DNA of 64,000 nucleotides from Marinobacter persicus (GTDB taxonomy: Bacteria; Pseudomonadota; Gammaproteobacteria; Pseudomonadales; Oleiphilaceae), in assembly GCF_900114155.1 (NCBI RefSeq), contig NZ_FOSC01000008.1, forward strand, positions 1 through 64,000. Reading direction: 5' to 3'. Numbering within the stretch: position 1 is the first letter of the stretch; each line of letters begins with the position of its first letter. Below are positions 8,891 to 17,996 of this stretch, piece after piece. Made by a program: the position numbers and the translations under genes. The notes under the pieces were generated by a model that worked only from the letters and a program-made list of their open reading frames with translations, was not told the DNA's origin and did not search any database.

Positions 8891-10766
8891 TTACGAGACG
8901 CTGGCCTGTGCGGCTCCGCTTTCGCTGATATTGCTAGCCGCAGAGTCTCCGCTATTGGATTTGAACCGGCCCAGCCGGAGGGAATTGGTCACCACAAATA
9001 CACTGGAAAGGCTCATAGCACCCGCAGCCAGCATGGGATTGAGCAGGTAACCGGTAAACGGGAATAGAACACCTGCGGCCACGGGGATCAGTGCCAGATT
9101 GTATCCGTAGGCCCAGACAAAATTGCCGAGGATCGTTTTGCGGGTGCGCTGGGAGAGCGCTGCGGCATCCACGATGCCTCGGAGGTCGCCGCGCATCAGA
9201 ACCACGTCGCCGGCCTCAATGGCAATGTCGGTACCGGTGCCGATGGCGATACCCACATCGGCTTGCGCCAGGGCCGGTGCGTCATTGATACCGTCACCCA
9301 CAAAAGCAACCCGGGCACCTTCTTCCTGCAGGCGCTTCACTTCGGCCGCTTTCTGGTCCGGCAATACCTCCGCAAGCACCCGTTCGATGCCGGCTTGCAG
9401 CGCAATAGCTTCGGCCGTGGCGCGATTATCACCGGTGAGCATGGCTACACTCAGCCCTGAAGCCTTGAGCGCGGCAATCGCTTCCATCGAGCCGTCCTTG
9501 AGAGGATCGGCCACGGCAATCAGTGCGGCGAGGCGGCCATCGACGGCAACATACAGCGGGGATTTGGCTTTTTCAGCGAGAGACACGGCACTGTCGGCGA
9601 CGCTGGCCAGGTCGATACCGAGGCGGCGCATATAACGGTCCGCGCCCACATTGACCCGGCGTCCGGCCACCTGTGCCTGAATGCCATAGCCCGGCTCCGC
9701 CTGGAATTCACTGGTCGCGGGCAACGTGAGCCCGCGATCCCTTGCACCTTTGACGATGGCTTCCCCGATCGGATGTTCACTTTCGGTCTCCACAGCCGCA
9801 ACCCAGGCCAGGACTTCATCCTCGCGGCCTTCCACCAGAATGAAATCCGTCAGCTCAGGCTGGCCCCGGGTCAGGGTGCCGGTCTTGTCGAGGACGATGG
9901 TGTCCATCCGAGACAATGTCTCCAGAGCCGCTCCCTTGCGGAACAGCACCCCCATTTCGGCGCCCTTACCGGTTCCGACCATAATGGCTGTTGGCGTAGC
10001 CAGTCCCATCGCGCAGGGACAAGCAATCAGCAGTACGCTGACCGTCGTGACGAAGGCAAAGGACAGGGCCGGCTCGGGCCCGAAGCTGAACCAGGTGATG
10101 AACGTCAGAATCGCGAGCACAATCACAATGGGAACGAAAATTCCCGCTATCTTGTCGGCCAGCGCCTGAATCGGGGGTTTATCAGCCTGGGCCGATTCCA
10201 CCATTCTGATGATCTGTGCCAGAACGGTGTCCGCACCGACCCTCGTAGCCCGGAACGTCAGGGAACCGTTCTTATTAATGGTTCCACCCACCAGCTCGGC
10301 GTCTTTCTGTTTGGCCACGGGAACGGGCTCGCCGCTGATCATGGACTCGTCCACGTAGGATTGGCCTTCCTCCACCACGCCATCAACAGGAACCCGCTCT
10401 CCCGGGCGCACCTGGATACGGTCACCAGGTACCACGGCTTCGATGGGCACTTCGACGGCTTCCCCATCCCGAATGACACGGGCGGTCTTGGCCTGCAATT
10501 GCAGAAGTTTTTTGATTGCCTCCGACGTCCGGCCTTTGGCGACGTGCTCAAAGTAGCGTCCCAGCAGAATGAGCGTCACGATTACTGCCGCTACCTCGAA
10601 ATAGCTTTCGGCGGTACCGGCGGGAAAGAATCCTGGAACCAGCAGTGCTGCTACCGAGTAGAAATAGGCAGCGCTGGTGCCAATCATGACCAAACTGTTC
10701 ATGCCGGGGTTGGCATGGCGTAATTCGGTGTACCCGGACCGGAAAAACCTCAATCCGGCATAAAAC
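8891..10766 (-). pseudogene. Copper-type P1B ATPase, 5'-truncated by a Tn7-like transposon end
   Basis: The reading frame encodes the C-terminal 620 residues or so of a Cu(I)-exporting ATPase: transmembrane CPC (IACPCAMG), phosphorylation site DKTGT, TGDN and GDGINDAPA. Missing are the N-terminal HMA metal-binding domain(s) and the first membrane helices. Homology begins at [13 protein letters not shown], exactly where the transposon end starts (10767). A TTG at 10753 could in principle start a shorter protein, but without the first helices normal transport is doubtful. The 37-bp gap to the small membrane gene suggests they were once one operon. Confidence 0.8.
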
Positions 10767-11026
10767 TGTGGGATCGTAAAAAAATTGGTAACTAAAAGTC
10801 GCTGTAGGACACGTATTTTCGCCTTAACATCGACGTGACGAAAAATAAAGTTGGTAACTTTGAAGTTGATTCGAGTAGCAGGGCTGGCATTTCATGATAA
10901 TAAAGTCGGCAACTACTAAAACCTGGCTGGCACCACGATTTCCCATGGTTTTAGTACTCCAGTAACATGTAACATTTTCTCAAGTGCCTGTTTTTACGAG
11001 AAATCAATAAAGTGACACTTTTTGGT
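10767..11026 (+). mobile_element. Left end of a Tn7-type transposon (TnsB-site array)
   Basis: The sequence starts TGTGGGAT, like Tn7 (TGTGGGCG), followed by a site ending AAATTGGTAACT. Further sites are AATAAAGTTGGTAACT at about 10844-10859 and AATAAAGTCGGCAACT at about 10900-10915. A weaker AATAAAGTGACACT lies at about 11007-11020. Tn7 TnsB sites have the core AATAAAGTCTTAAACT, and the Tn7 left end has three spaced sites, the same plan as here. The orientation places the element to the right of 10767. No tns genes are present nearby, so it is an orphan or decayed end. Confidence 0.65.
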
Positions 11027-11159
11027 GTTTTCCGAGTAATTTTGAGCTCATTGTAACCTTTCAAGATTCAGGAATCGCGTTGAATGTTGCGGGAACGGCA
11101 GGAGGTTGCCAGACAACTTATAGGTGGCTGTTCATACTCGGCAGGGGGAAAATTCTACG

Positions 11160-11325
11160 AGAGCTTAAACGCGTTCGTAAGGGTCGCAAAGCGAACATTC
11201 GAAGTGGTGCCCAGAGCGCCATCTTCCAGCCGTAAAAGGCCAGGGATTTCGTTGAGACCGAAACCCAGCTACTGCGCCGTTTTCACAAACTTCAGCCTAT
11301 CAAACTCGCCAGTTACTACGCGTCT
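11160..11325 (-). pseudogene. Decayed merR fragment
   Basis: Read on the minus strand, the DNA encodes RRVVTGEFDRLKFVKTAQ, a TAG stop (11269-11271), then LGFGLNEIPGLLRLEDGAL. This aligns with residues 44-80 of the intact MerR ([20 protein letters not shown]...LLQLEDGAH). The Cys82 position has become Gly, and homology is lost after it. It is a dead remnant of a merR-like gene inside the putative Tn7-like element, lacking the helix-turn-helix. Confidence 0.7.
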
Positions 11326-11355
11326 GTTAAGTAAAAGTATTTGAAGGCTTCTCGA

Positions 11356-11823
11356 TCACTCTACCTTTAGATTTTGCTGGTATTGCAGCATTTGCTCCAT
11401 CATCAGCTGCATTTGATCCATGCGCTCCTGCATCATCTGAATTTGTTGCTCGTTAGACAGACTACCACCATTCTTTGATTTACCGCCGCCGTTCATCATG
11501 TGCTGACCTCCCATCATGCCGTTTTGTCCACGCATCATGCCGGGGCCCATCATACCGTGATGCATAAAACCCATTTGCTCTTGCATCGCCTCCCTGTGTT
11601 CTCGCATCAATCGTTGCCGTTCTTGCGGTGAAGCTTCATCAGGAATGCGTTGCATCAGCTGGTTCATGTGAGACCAGTTCTGGTGCATCTGTTGCATTTG
11701 CTCCTGATCCATCATCATGCCAGGACCATGCCCTTGCCATGAGCCTTGATCACCATGCGCTAGCACGAATACAGGAAAAACCAACAACGCAGCGGTTGCT
11801 GTAAGTCCTTTAAATGAAATCAT
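11356..11823 (-). CDS. Met/His-rich periplasmic protein, probable metal-binding
   Basis: A 155-aa protein with a signal peptide (MISFKGLTATAALLVFPVFV, cut near LAHG) and a mature chain packed with Met, Gln and His (HHGMMGPGMMRG, GMMGGQHMMNGGG, MQERMDQMQLMMEQM). Methionine clusters of this sort bind Cu(I) or Ag(I). The helical Gln/Met-rich parts recall CpxP/Spy-like chaperones, but I see no clear LTxxQ motif. ATG 11823 has GAGGG eight bases upstream; the longer frame starting at 11874 lacks a ribosome site. It is divergent from the CDF exporter and may share its control region. Confidence 0.65.
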   Translation of the reverse strand: MISFKGLTATAALLVFPVFVLAHGDQGSWQGHGPGMMMDQEQMQQMHQNWSHMNQLMQRIPDEASPQERQRLMREHREAMQEQMGFMHHGMMGPGMMRGQNGMMGGQHMMNGGGKSKNGGSLSNEQQIQMMQERMDQMQLMMEQMLQYQQNLKVE

Positions 11824-11931
11824 AAAGTTTACCCTCGAAATAAAATTAGACGTCCACATCATCGCACTTATCATTGTAGATCTTTATCCAGACAAACGCC
11901 GATTTTGACGACTACTAGTGTAGATTAGTTA

Positions 11932-11962
11932 TTGACCCTGTAGTGGCTACAGGGTTTTAAAT
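11932..11962 (+). promoter_or_regulatory. MerR-type (Cd/Pb) promoter for the CDF exporter
   Basis: -35 TTGACC (11932-11937), a 19-bp spacer with the dyad CCTGTAG-TGG-CTACAGG, and -10 TTAAAT (11957-11962). The -35, spacing, central TGG and -10 equal those of the promoter at 47-77, so the CadR/PbrR-like protein encoded at 111 is the likely activator of both. It reads into the gene at 11996. Confidence 0.85.
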
Positions 11963-11995
11963 TGCATCATTTGTACGAAAACCGGAGCCGAGAAA

Positions 11996-12892
11996 ATGAG
12001 CAAACCCTGCAATGGGCAGTGTGGTAGTGAAGACTCTGTCGTAGATGACAAGTTTCAGGGACGCGCCACCGCCGAAACAGGTAGCCAGCTAAGCACCTAC
12101 AAAATACCAAAAATGGATTGTCCCTCGGAAGAGCGAATGATTCGAATGGCACTGACTGGCGTTGAAAACATTCAGTCGCTGTCATTCGATTTATCGGGTC
12201 GTACATTGGAAATTATCCACCATGGAGAAACCGGTCCTATTACCAGCAAACTGGAAAACCTGGGCCTGGGTGCTTCCTTGCAGCGGACAGAAGACGCCAG
12301 CGCTGAATCCGTCAGAGCGGCTGAATCTTCTAAGGCCAACGAAAGCGAAGAATCCGGCACTTTATGGATACTGCTGGCAATCAACGGCCTGATGTTTCTG
12401 GTCGAGATGACGATGGGCCTGATCGCCCAGTCCGCTGGCCTGATTGCAGACTCGCTAGACATGCTTGCCGATGCCGCCGTCTACGGTCTCGCACTTTACG
12501 CCGTTGGGCACGGCATCAAAATGCAGGTCAGAGCGGCCCATGTGGCAGGCATCCTCCAGCTTATCCTTGCCGCTGGGGTATTGGTTGAAGTTAGCAGACG
12601 TTTTCTGTTCGGCAGTGATCCTCAGTCGTTAATGATGATGGCCGTCGCCTCTGTTGCTCTCATTGCGAATATCAGTTGCCTGCTCCTGATCGCAAAACAC
12701 CGTGAAGGCGGTGCTCACATGAAAGCCAGCTGGATATTTTCAGCCAACGACGTGGTCATCAACCTGGGGGTAATACTTGCGGGGCTGCTCGTTGCCTGGA
12801 CCGGGTCCAACTACCCAGATCTGATTATTGGCGGAATTGTCGGTGGCATCGTCTTGATGGGTGCCAAACGCATACTGGCACTGAAAGGCTGA
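11996..12892 (+). CDS. Cation diffusion facilitator with N-terminal HMA-like domain
   Basis: The 298-aa product has an N-terminal soluble region with an HMA-like fold (KIPKMDCPSEERMIRMAL), then six membrane helices from about residue 120. The CDF metal-site residues are seen in IADSLDMLADA (second helix) and FSANDVVINLGV (fifth helix). CDF proteins exchange Zn, Cd, Fe or Mn for protons across the inner membrane. The Cys-rich start (KPCNGQCG) and the HMA-like domain mark a subgroup linked to Cd/Pb regulators. ACCGGAGCC lies before the ATG. The C-terminal cytoplasmic domain of classical CDFs is absent. Confidence 0.8.
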   Translation: MSKPCNGQCGSEDSVVDDKFQGRATAETGSQLSTYKIPKMDCPSEERMIRMALTGVENIQSLSFDLSGRTLEIIHHGETGPITSKLENLGLGASLQRTEDASAESVRAAESSKANESEESGTLWILLAINGLMFLVEMTMGLIAQSAGLIADSLDMLADAAVYGLALYAVGHGIKMQVRAAHVAGILQLILAAGVLVEVSRRFLFGSDPQSLMMMAVASVALIANISCLLLIAKHREGGAHMKASWIFSANDVVINLGVILAGLLVAWTGSNYPDLIIGGIVGGIVLMGAKRILALKG

Positions 12893-12956
12893 ACCTTTCG
12901 GGGGCAGGCGGTCGATTATCGGCTTGCCGTTGCCAATCTACGGGGAGTAAACATCA

Positions 12957-13313
12957 ATGCACAGTGAACTGAAGCCATCCTATATTGCGGAGCTTGAGGC
13001 GACAGGCAGGGCGGAAGGCGCAGGCGATTTCCAGACAGCCTTCACCCATCTGGAACGTGCCCATATCCTCAGCCAGAAATATGCTCTGGCGCACGCTGCA
13101 ACCCACTTACGGATGCTCAGACTGGGTTGGCGAACAAGAGACGTTCGTGAGGTGCTGGGGCAGTTGACCCGAACCATTGCCGCCCTGGTCTTTTCCCGAA
13201 TTTGGGTTCCGGTCGGAAACACCGGTCGTGCAAACGTCAGCGCGTTTGCACCCATGCCGGTGCCCGAGGATTTGGCAGTGGTGCTTTCGGAGGCGGAGGG
13301 AAGGCGTGACTAG
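12957..13313 (+). CDS. DUF3703 family protein
   Basis: A 118-aa soluble protein with the DUF3703 pattern: FxxAFxHLERAHILSQ, then HxxMLRLGWRTRDVREVLGQLTR, and a C-terminal VPVGNTGRANVSAFAPMPVP. Its function is unknown, but members commonly follow metal exporters, as here (64 bp after the CDF gene, same strand). Several His residues in the helical part could bind metal. GGGGAG precedes the ATG. Confidence 0.75.
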   Translation: MHSELKPSYIAELEATGRAEGAGDFQTAFTHLERAHILSQKYALAHAATHLRMLRLGWRTRDVREVLGQLTRTIAALVFSRIWVPVGNTGRANVSAFAPMPVPEDLAVVLSEAEGRRD

Positions 13314-13545
13314 AATGTTCGCTTTTGTTTAAGAGCGAGAGCCACGACTAGAGGTCATGTCACCACAATCTGGCCGAGCCAGCCAAAACGCGATGTTAAG
13401 AACAATCGGTTTACCGGGAAATCGGACTCAGTTACTCACAAAAACTGTGGATAACTTTGTTAGCATGGACAGGATAGGTGCCCTGAAGGGCCAGAAACAC
13501 CGGCCCTGCGCAAACTGAAGGGAAATTGACCAATGGATAACCCCC

Positions 13546-13959
13546 ATGCTGAAAATCTCCAATGCGGTTGAAATTGCCGACTGGGAACTAGAGCTTAGCC
13601 AGATCCGCGCCCAGGGTGCCGGCGGGCAGAATGTGAACAAGGTTGCCACCGCCGTGCACTTGCGATTCGACATTCTGCATTCGTCGCTGCCGCCGTTCTA
13701 CAAGGAACGGTTAATGGCACTTTCGGACCAGCGCATCAGCAAAGACGGCATTATTGTCATCAAGGCTCAATCGTTCCGCACACTGGAGCAGAACAAGGAC
13801 GATGCCCTGCAACGGCTGAAAGCCCTGATCCAGGAGGCGGTCAAACCGCAAAAGGCTCGCCGCCCGACCAAACCCTCCAGGTCCGCCAGGCGAAAACGCG
13901 TGGACAAGAAAACCAAACACGGGAAAACCAAGGCGTTACGGGGCAAAGTCCAGCTCTAA
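13546..13959 (+). CDS. arfB: Peptidyl-tRNA hydrolase ArfB (YaeJ)
   Basis: The 137-aa product has the release-factor GGQ motif (RAQGAGGQNVNK, residues 26-28) and a very basic C-terminal tail (KPSRSARRKRVDKKTKHGK) that enters the empty mRNA channel. ArfB frees ribosomes stalled without a stop codon by hydrolysing the peptidyl-tRNA. Size and layout match E. coli YaeJ (140 aa). It appears to be the first core gene to the right of the metal island. Confidence 0.92.
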   Translation: MLKISNAVEIADWELELSQIRAQGAGGQNVNKVATAVHLRFDILHSSLPPFYKERLMALSDQRISKDGIIVIKAQSFRTLEQNKDDALQRLKALIQEAVKPQKARRPTKPSRSARRKRVDKKTKHGKTKALRGKVQL

Positions 13960-14055
13960 GGGGCTGAACGCAAATTCATCTCATCGGGCTTGTGCAAACC
14001 ATCAAACCCTGCTTGAATTCAAGCTCGCAAAAATTGCCGAACCCAGGAGATAAGC

Positions 14056-14193
14056 ATGACCGTCACCCTTAGAACTGTACTTCTGGCCCTCGTGCTGGGC
14101 ACCGCACTGGCTGGCTGTAACACCATGGAAGGCTTGGGAAAAGACATGAAGCAGGCCGGCGAGGCCATCGAGCGCAAAGCCGACCGTGATTAA
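14056..14193 (+). CDS. Entericidin-like small lipoprotein
   Basis: A 45-aa lipoprotein: signal MTVTLRTVLLALVLGTALAG, lipobox LAGC, then a mature part NTMEGLGKDMKQAGEAIERK. This is the EcnA/EcnB family, small membrane lipoproteins of uncertain role, in enteric bacteria connected with stationary-phase lysis. AGGAGATA lies before the ATG. It ends next to a GC-rich hairpin (14202-14222) shared with the convergent gene. Confidence 0.85.
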   Translation: MTVTLRTVLLALVLGTALAGCNTMEGLGKDMKQAGEAIERKADRD

Positions 14194-14210
14194 TAACCCT
14201 GGCCAGCCCC

Positions 14211-14849
14211 CTACAGGCTGGCTACGGCTTCGGCCACAGACGTTTCACCGGAGATAACATCAAACACCAGCCTGTGGGTGTTGTCCGCATCCAGCACGGC
14301 CAGAAGTACTTTGGCAACATCTTCCCGGGGAATGTCCCCCAGTTCTGACGACGTGGCAGAAACCGCCACCCTGCCAGTGCCCTCTTCGTTGGTCAGCCTG
14401 CCCGGGCGCACGATGGTGTAATCCAGCCCACTAGCTTTCAGATAATCGTCCGCCTTGCGCTTGGCCCACAGATAATGCTGAAGTTTCTCCGGGCCTTCAT
14501 CCGGGTTCTCGGCACGCAGGGCGCTGACCATGATGAACCGCTTGATACCCATGGCTTTTGCCGTATCAATCAGGCGAATGGCGCCGTCCTGGTCCACATC
14601 AATGGTCTTGTCCGGGCCGGTATGCGGGCCGGAGCCAGCGGTAAACACCACCGCATCACAACCACGCATGGCTTCGCTGCAATCGTGCTCCAGATCACCC
14701 ACCACCGTTTCAGTGGCACCGAGTTTTTGCAGGTCCGGCCCCTGGTCCGGGTGGCGGATCAGGGCGCGCGCTTCGTGATCACTGTCTGCCATTTCCTGCA
14801 GCAGGTGTTGGCCAATTTGCCCGTTGGCGCCGGCAATAAACACATGCAT
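14211..14849 (-). CDS. NAD(P)-binding atypical SDR (NmrA/YwnB-like)
   Basis: A 212-aa Rossmann protein starting MHVFIAGANGQIGQHLL, the GxxGxxG dinucleotide motif of atypical short-chain dehydrogenases, with the YLWAKRKAD segment that carries the usual YxxxK-like pair. Members act as redox sensors or NAD(P)H-dependent isomerases; the substrate cannot be told. ATG 14849 is preceded by AGGAG at good spacing; an upstream in-frame ATG (14873) would put that site inside the gene. Confidence 0.75.
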   Translation of the reverse strand: MHVFIAGANGQIGQHLLQEMADSDHEARALIRHPDQGPDLQKLGATETVVGDLEHDCSEAMRGCDAVVFTAGSGPHTGPDKTIDVDQDGAIRLIDTAKAMGIKRFIMVSALRAENPDEGPEKLQHYLWAKRKADDYLKASGLDYTIVRPGRLTNEEGTGRVAVSATSSELGDIPREDVAKVLLAVLDADNTHRLVFDVISGETSVAEAVASL

Positions 14850-14958
14850 GTGCGGATCTCCTGATTCATCCATCGTATGAGTTATTCTTTATAGCTGAGT
14901 CCCGGGCAGGCACAATTCAAGTTCTTTGATGACAACCCGTTACTTGCGAGGCGCGAGC

Positions 14959-15972
14959 ATGATCGATTTCCGCAGCGACACCGTCACCCGTCCCACCCGG
15001 GCCATGCGCGAAGCCATGGCCAATGCCGAAGTGGGCGACGATGTTTACGGAGACGACCCCACCGTCAATCGCCTGCAGAGCTACGCAGCCGAGCGCCTGG
15101 GCTTTGAAGCCGCCCTGTTCACCGCCAGCGGCACCCAGGCCAACCTGCTGGCCATCATGGCCCATTGTGGCCGGGGAGATGAATACCTGTGCGGGCAAAA
15201 CGCCCATAACTACCGCTATGAAGGCGGCGGTGCCGCCGTACTGGGCAGTGTGCAGCCACAGCCGATTGAAAACGAGCCCGATGGCAGCATCAGCCTGGAC
15301 AAGGCCCGCGCCGCCATCAAACCGGCCGATGCGCACTTTGCCATCACGCGCCTGCTGTCGCTGGAAAACACCATCGGCGGCCGGGTACTGTCTCTGGACT
15401 ACCAGCAACAGGCCCGCCAATTCTGCGACAACCACGGGCTCCTGTTGCACCTGGATGGCGCCCGGGTGTTCAATGCCGCAGTGGAAACCGGCTGCGACAT
15501 AACCGACATCACACGGTATTACGATTCCGTCAGCGTCTGTTTGTCGAAAGGACTGGGTGCGCCGGTGGGCTCCTTGCTGCTGGGCTCCGGAGCCTTTATC
15601 GAACGGGCCAGACGGCTGCGCAAAATGGTCGGTGGCGGCATGCGCCAGGCCGGCGTACTCGCCGCTGCCGGGCAGATCGCCCTGGAGCAGGGACCACTGC
15701 GCCTGCAGGACGACCACGCCAATGCGCAGTACCTCGCCAGGGGGCTGGCCAGCATCCCCGAACTGGAGGTGGACCCCGACAGCCCTCAAACCAATATGGT
15801 TCACGCCCGCTGCCGCCGGGACAAAACCGGAGAGCTGAGCGATTATCTGGCGCGCGAGGGCATCCTGATCAAAGCGGCCAATCCCATCCGGTTTGTTACC
15901 CACCTGGACATCAATCAACGGGACATCGACACTCTGCTGAAGGCCATCAAAACGTTTTACCAGCACCGGTAA
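14959..15972 (+). CDS. ltaE: Low-specificity L-threonine aldolase
   Basis: A 337-aa PLP enzyme that splits L-threonine or L-allo-threonine into glycine and acetaldehyde. Signatures are MIDFRSDTVTRPT, GDDVYGDDPTVN, HLDGARVFNA (Asp to the PLP ring nitrogen) and the PLP lysine in SVCLSKGLGAPVGS. Length equals the family norm. The start ATG 14959 (GAGG upstream) is preferred over the in-frame codon at 14926, since family members begin with the DFRSDT motif. Confidence 0.92.
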   Translation: MIDFRSDTVTRPTRAMREAMANAEVGDDVYGDDPTVNRLQSYAAERLGFEAALFTASGTQANLLAIMAHCGRGDEYLCGQNAHNYRYEGGGAAVLGSVQPQPIENEPDGSISLDKARAAIKPADAHFAITRLLSLENTIGGRVLSLDYQQQARQFCDNHGLLLHLDGARVFNAAVETGCDITDITRYYDSVSVCLSKGLGAPVGSLLLGSGAFIERARRLRKMVGGGMRQAGVLAAAGQIALEQGPLRLQDDHANAQYLARGLASIPELEVDPDSPQTNMVHARCRRDKTGELSDYLAREGILIKAANPIRFVTHLDINQRDIDTLLKAIKTFYQHR

Positions 15973-16079
15973 CCGGACCATGGCGGGTCAATAAGCCTTA
16001 TCGAAATTCCCGTTTTGATATCCAGCAAATACCGCTTTACCCTGTTGCGCTTTTGCAAGCACCACACGCACGGGACAAC

Positions 16080-16727
16080 ATGGGTCAGAGAAACGAGAAA
16101 CTGCGCTGGCAGCTGGTCAGTGGCGTATTGCAGGCACTGCACCTGGAACGGCTAACCGACAAATACCCGCACAGCGTGGTGATGGCTGTGTTCAATCTGG
16201 TAAACAGCGGCATTTCCATTGCACTGGTGGCCGTTGTGGCACTGATTACCCAGGAAGCGTTTATTTTCCCCTCCCTGGGCGCCACGGCCTTTATCCTGTT
16301 CTACGTGCCCCTGAGCCAACCGGCGTCCCCGCGCAACGCCCTGTGTGGCCATTTTATCGGGGCCACCATGGGCCTTGTCGGCCTTTACCTGTTCGGCCTG
16401 CAGGATGCCCCCTCGGCCATGGCCAACGGCGTGGACCTGGCCCGGGTAGGTGCTGTGGCGGTCGCCATGGGGCTGACCGGCAGCCTGATGGTGGGCCTGA
16501 ACCTGGCTCACCCGCCAGCCGGCGCCACCGCCCTCATTGTTGCCCTGGGGCTTATGCCCAACCCCGCACAATTGCCGGTTCTGATGGCCGGTGTGCTAAT
16601 GCTGCTGGTTCACGCCTTCATCATGAACCGACTGGCCGGCATTCCCTACCCGTTCTGGCGGGCCGGAACCGCAAAACCGGCCAAAGTGGCGAGAGCAAAT
16701 GCTCAGGGGCAGCCCGAAGCCCGTTAA
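16080..16727 (+). CDS. HPP family integral membrane protein
   Basis: The 215-aa product has about five membrane helices and the name-giving motif HPPAGATAL, plus FPSLGATAFILF and SPRNALCGHFIG. HPP proteins in plants and cyanobacteria are linked to nitrite transport; the bacterial role is unclear. ATG 16080 is taken as start; a TTG at 16053 is the only longer option and has no ribosome site. The 3' end overlaps the convergent GST gene by 4 bp. Confidence 0.8.
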   Translation: MGQRNEKLRWQLVSGVLQALHLERLTDKYPHSVVMAVFNLVNSGISIALVAVVALITQEAFIFPSLGATAFILFYVPLSQPASPRNALCGHFIGATMGLVGLYLFGLQDAPSAMANGVDLARVGAVAVAMGLTGSLMVGLNLAHPPAGATALIVALGLMPNPAQLPVLMAGVLMLLVHAFIMNRLAGIPYPFWRAGTAKPAKVARANAQGQPEAR

Positions 16728-17332
16728 GGCGCCGGGAATGACGTTTCTTTCATGCTCGCGCGTTCGGCAAAAACCGCCAGCCATTCAGCCAGACGCGGAC
16801 ACTGCTGGTGCCAGCGCACCTCCGGCAGCCTGAACTCCATGTAGCTCAGGGCAACGGCGGTCACGATCTGGCCCAGGTTGATCCCGGCTTGCATGACATC
16901 GGTTTCCACCAGCCCCTCAAGCTGCTCCAGGCAGCGACTCAGGGCATTGTGCCTGCGCTGCCCCAGCACCGTACTGTCACTATCCGGCCCCAGGTGCTTA
17001 CGGCTGATCACCGTGGTAAAAGCCGCATCCGTCAGCCCCTGGCCCAGACCTGCCAGCGCCAGAACATTCGCCTGATCCGGCGTCGGAACCAGGCTTCCCA
17101 CAGCCGAACGACCGTCCAGATAAAGCGCAATCAGCAAGGACTCTGAAATTGCCTCGCCCGCCTCCGTGACCAGTACCGGGATTTTCCCGTTCGGATTGAC
17201 CGCCAGCAGCTCCGCGTCATCCGCCCAGGGGTCTACCCATTTGAGGCTCACTTTCGCCCCCAACTGCTTTTCAAGCGCGCAAACGCGAGCAACCCTAGCG
17301 TACGGGGAGGTTTTGTTGAGATACAGTTTCAT
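16724..17332 (-). CDS. Glutathione S-transferase family protein
   Basis: The 202-aa product has a thioredoxin-like N-terminal domain (MKLYLNKTSPYARVARVCAL, NPNGKIPVLVTEAG with the cis-proline, then ISESLLIALYLD for glutathione binding) and an all-helical C-terminal domain. The substrate is unknown. Translation most likely starts at ATG 17332, one base after the stop of the preceding gene on this strand, so the two are coupled; the longer frame upstream would run through that gene. Confidence 0.85.
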   Translation of the reverse strand: MKLYLNKTSPYARVARVCALEKQLGAKVSLKWVDPWADDAELLAVNPNGKIPVLVTEAGEAISESLLIALYLDGRSAVGSLVPTPDQANVLALAGLGQGLTDAAFTTVISRKHLGPDSDSTVLGQRRHNALSRCLEQLEGLVETDVMQAGINLGQIVTAVALSYMEFRLPEVRWHQQCPRLAEWLAVFAERASMKETSFPAP

Positions 17333-17333
17333 G

Positions 17334-17807
17334 TCAGTCTTCTTCGCCGGCCTCGCGCACTTTCTCTTCAGCACTCTGCCAGTCTTCGGAGAGCGTATCG
17401 AAAGCATCGTTGAAACCGTCCTTCATGGACTCCCAGGTAAAATCGGCGCTGTCCTGCATACGCTGGTACCACTCATCAACCCGCGAGCGCTCCCGGCGCA
17501 ACGATGCCAGTGCTGTCTGCGCCTGGGCCCGGGTTAACTTGTCGGCCTTGCTCCAGCCATCCTGCAGCTTGTTTTCCAGCGCGGCTATACGGCCATCGAT
17601 GGCATCCAGAACATCCTCGATGTCTGTCATCAACCGTTCCCGCCGCTCGGTGGTGAAATCCTCCAGCTCCTGGTTGAGTTTCGCGACATCCTCGCGCAGG
17701 GTTTCGACAGTGGGTTCACTGTCATCCTCCGCCGCATGGACATGAACCAACGGCATCATCATGGCCAGCATCAGGGCACTGGCCTGTATACGAAGTGCAG
17801 ATCGCAC
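17334..17807 (-). CDS. Secreted coiled-coil protein of unknown function
   Basis: The 157-aa product has a signal peptide (residues 1-25, ending HVHA-A) and a mature chain almost wholly charged and helical (LREDVAKLNQELEDFTTERRERL, LRRERSRVDEWYQRMQDSADFTW), typical of a coiled coil. It recalls periplasmic sll1863-like stress proteins, but I cannot assign it. It immediately precedes the GST gene (one-base gap). The upstream 189 bp to the next gene holds its promoter; no operator was recognised. Confidence 0.6.
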   Translation of the reverse strand: MRSALRIQASALMLAMMMPLVHVHAAEDDSEPTVETLREDVAKLNQELEDFTTERRERLMTDIEDVLDAIDGRIAALENKLQDGWSKADKLTRAQAQTALASLRRERSRVDEWYQRMQDSADFTWESMKDGFNDAFDTLSEDWQSAEEKVREAGEED

Positions 17808-17996
17808 GGTCTGGTACCTCCTCTGAATATGAACCTATACGGTCAAGCTTACTGGAGCAGACCATACCGGAGGCCTCGGCGCATGGGAACCTTTGGTTGC
17901 CATGGCAGCGGATCATGGCGGCCTGTTTGGCTACCATTCTGGCCATGATTGGAGCTGGGCGCTGATAGCTACCCAACTGGCAGACGCTGGAAGCCT

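Noticed and set aside
13446..13454. TGTGGATAA, a perfect DnaA box
   Set aside because: A single box with no cluster, no AT-rich unwinding region and no replication genes; not an origin.
14202..14222. GCCAGCC/GGCTGGC hairpin as a full terminator
   Set aside because: Short stem without T-run and overlapping the 3' end of a gene; noted only in passing.
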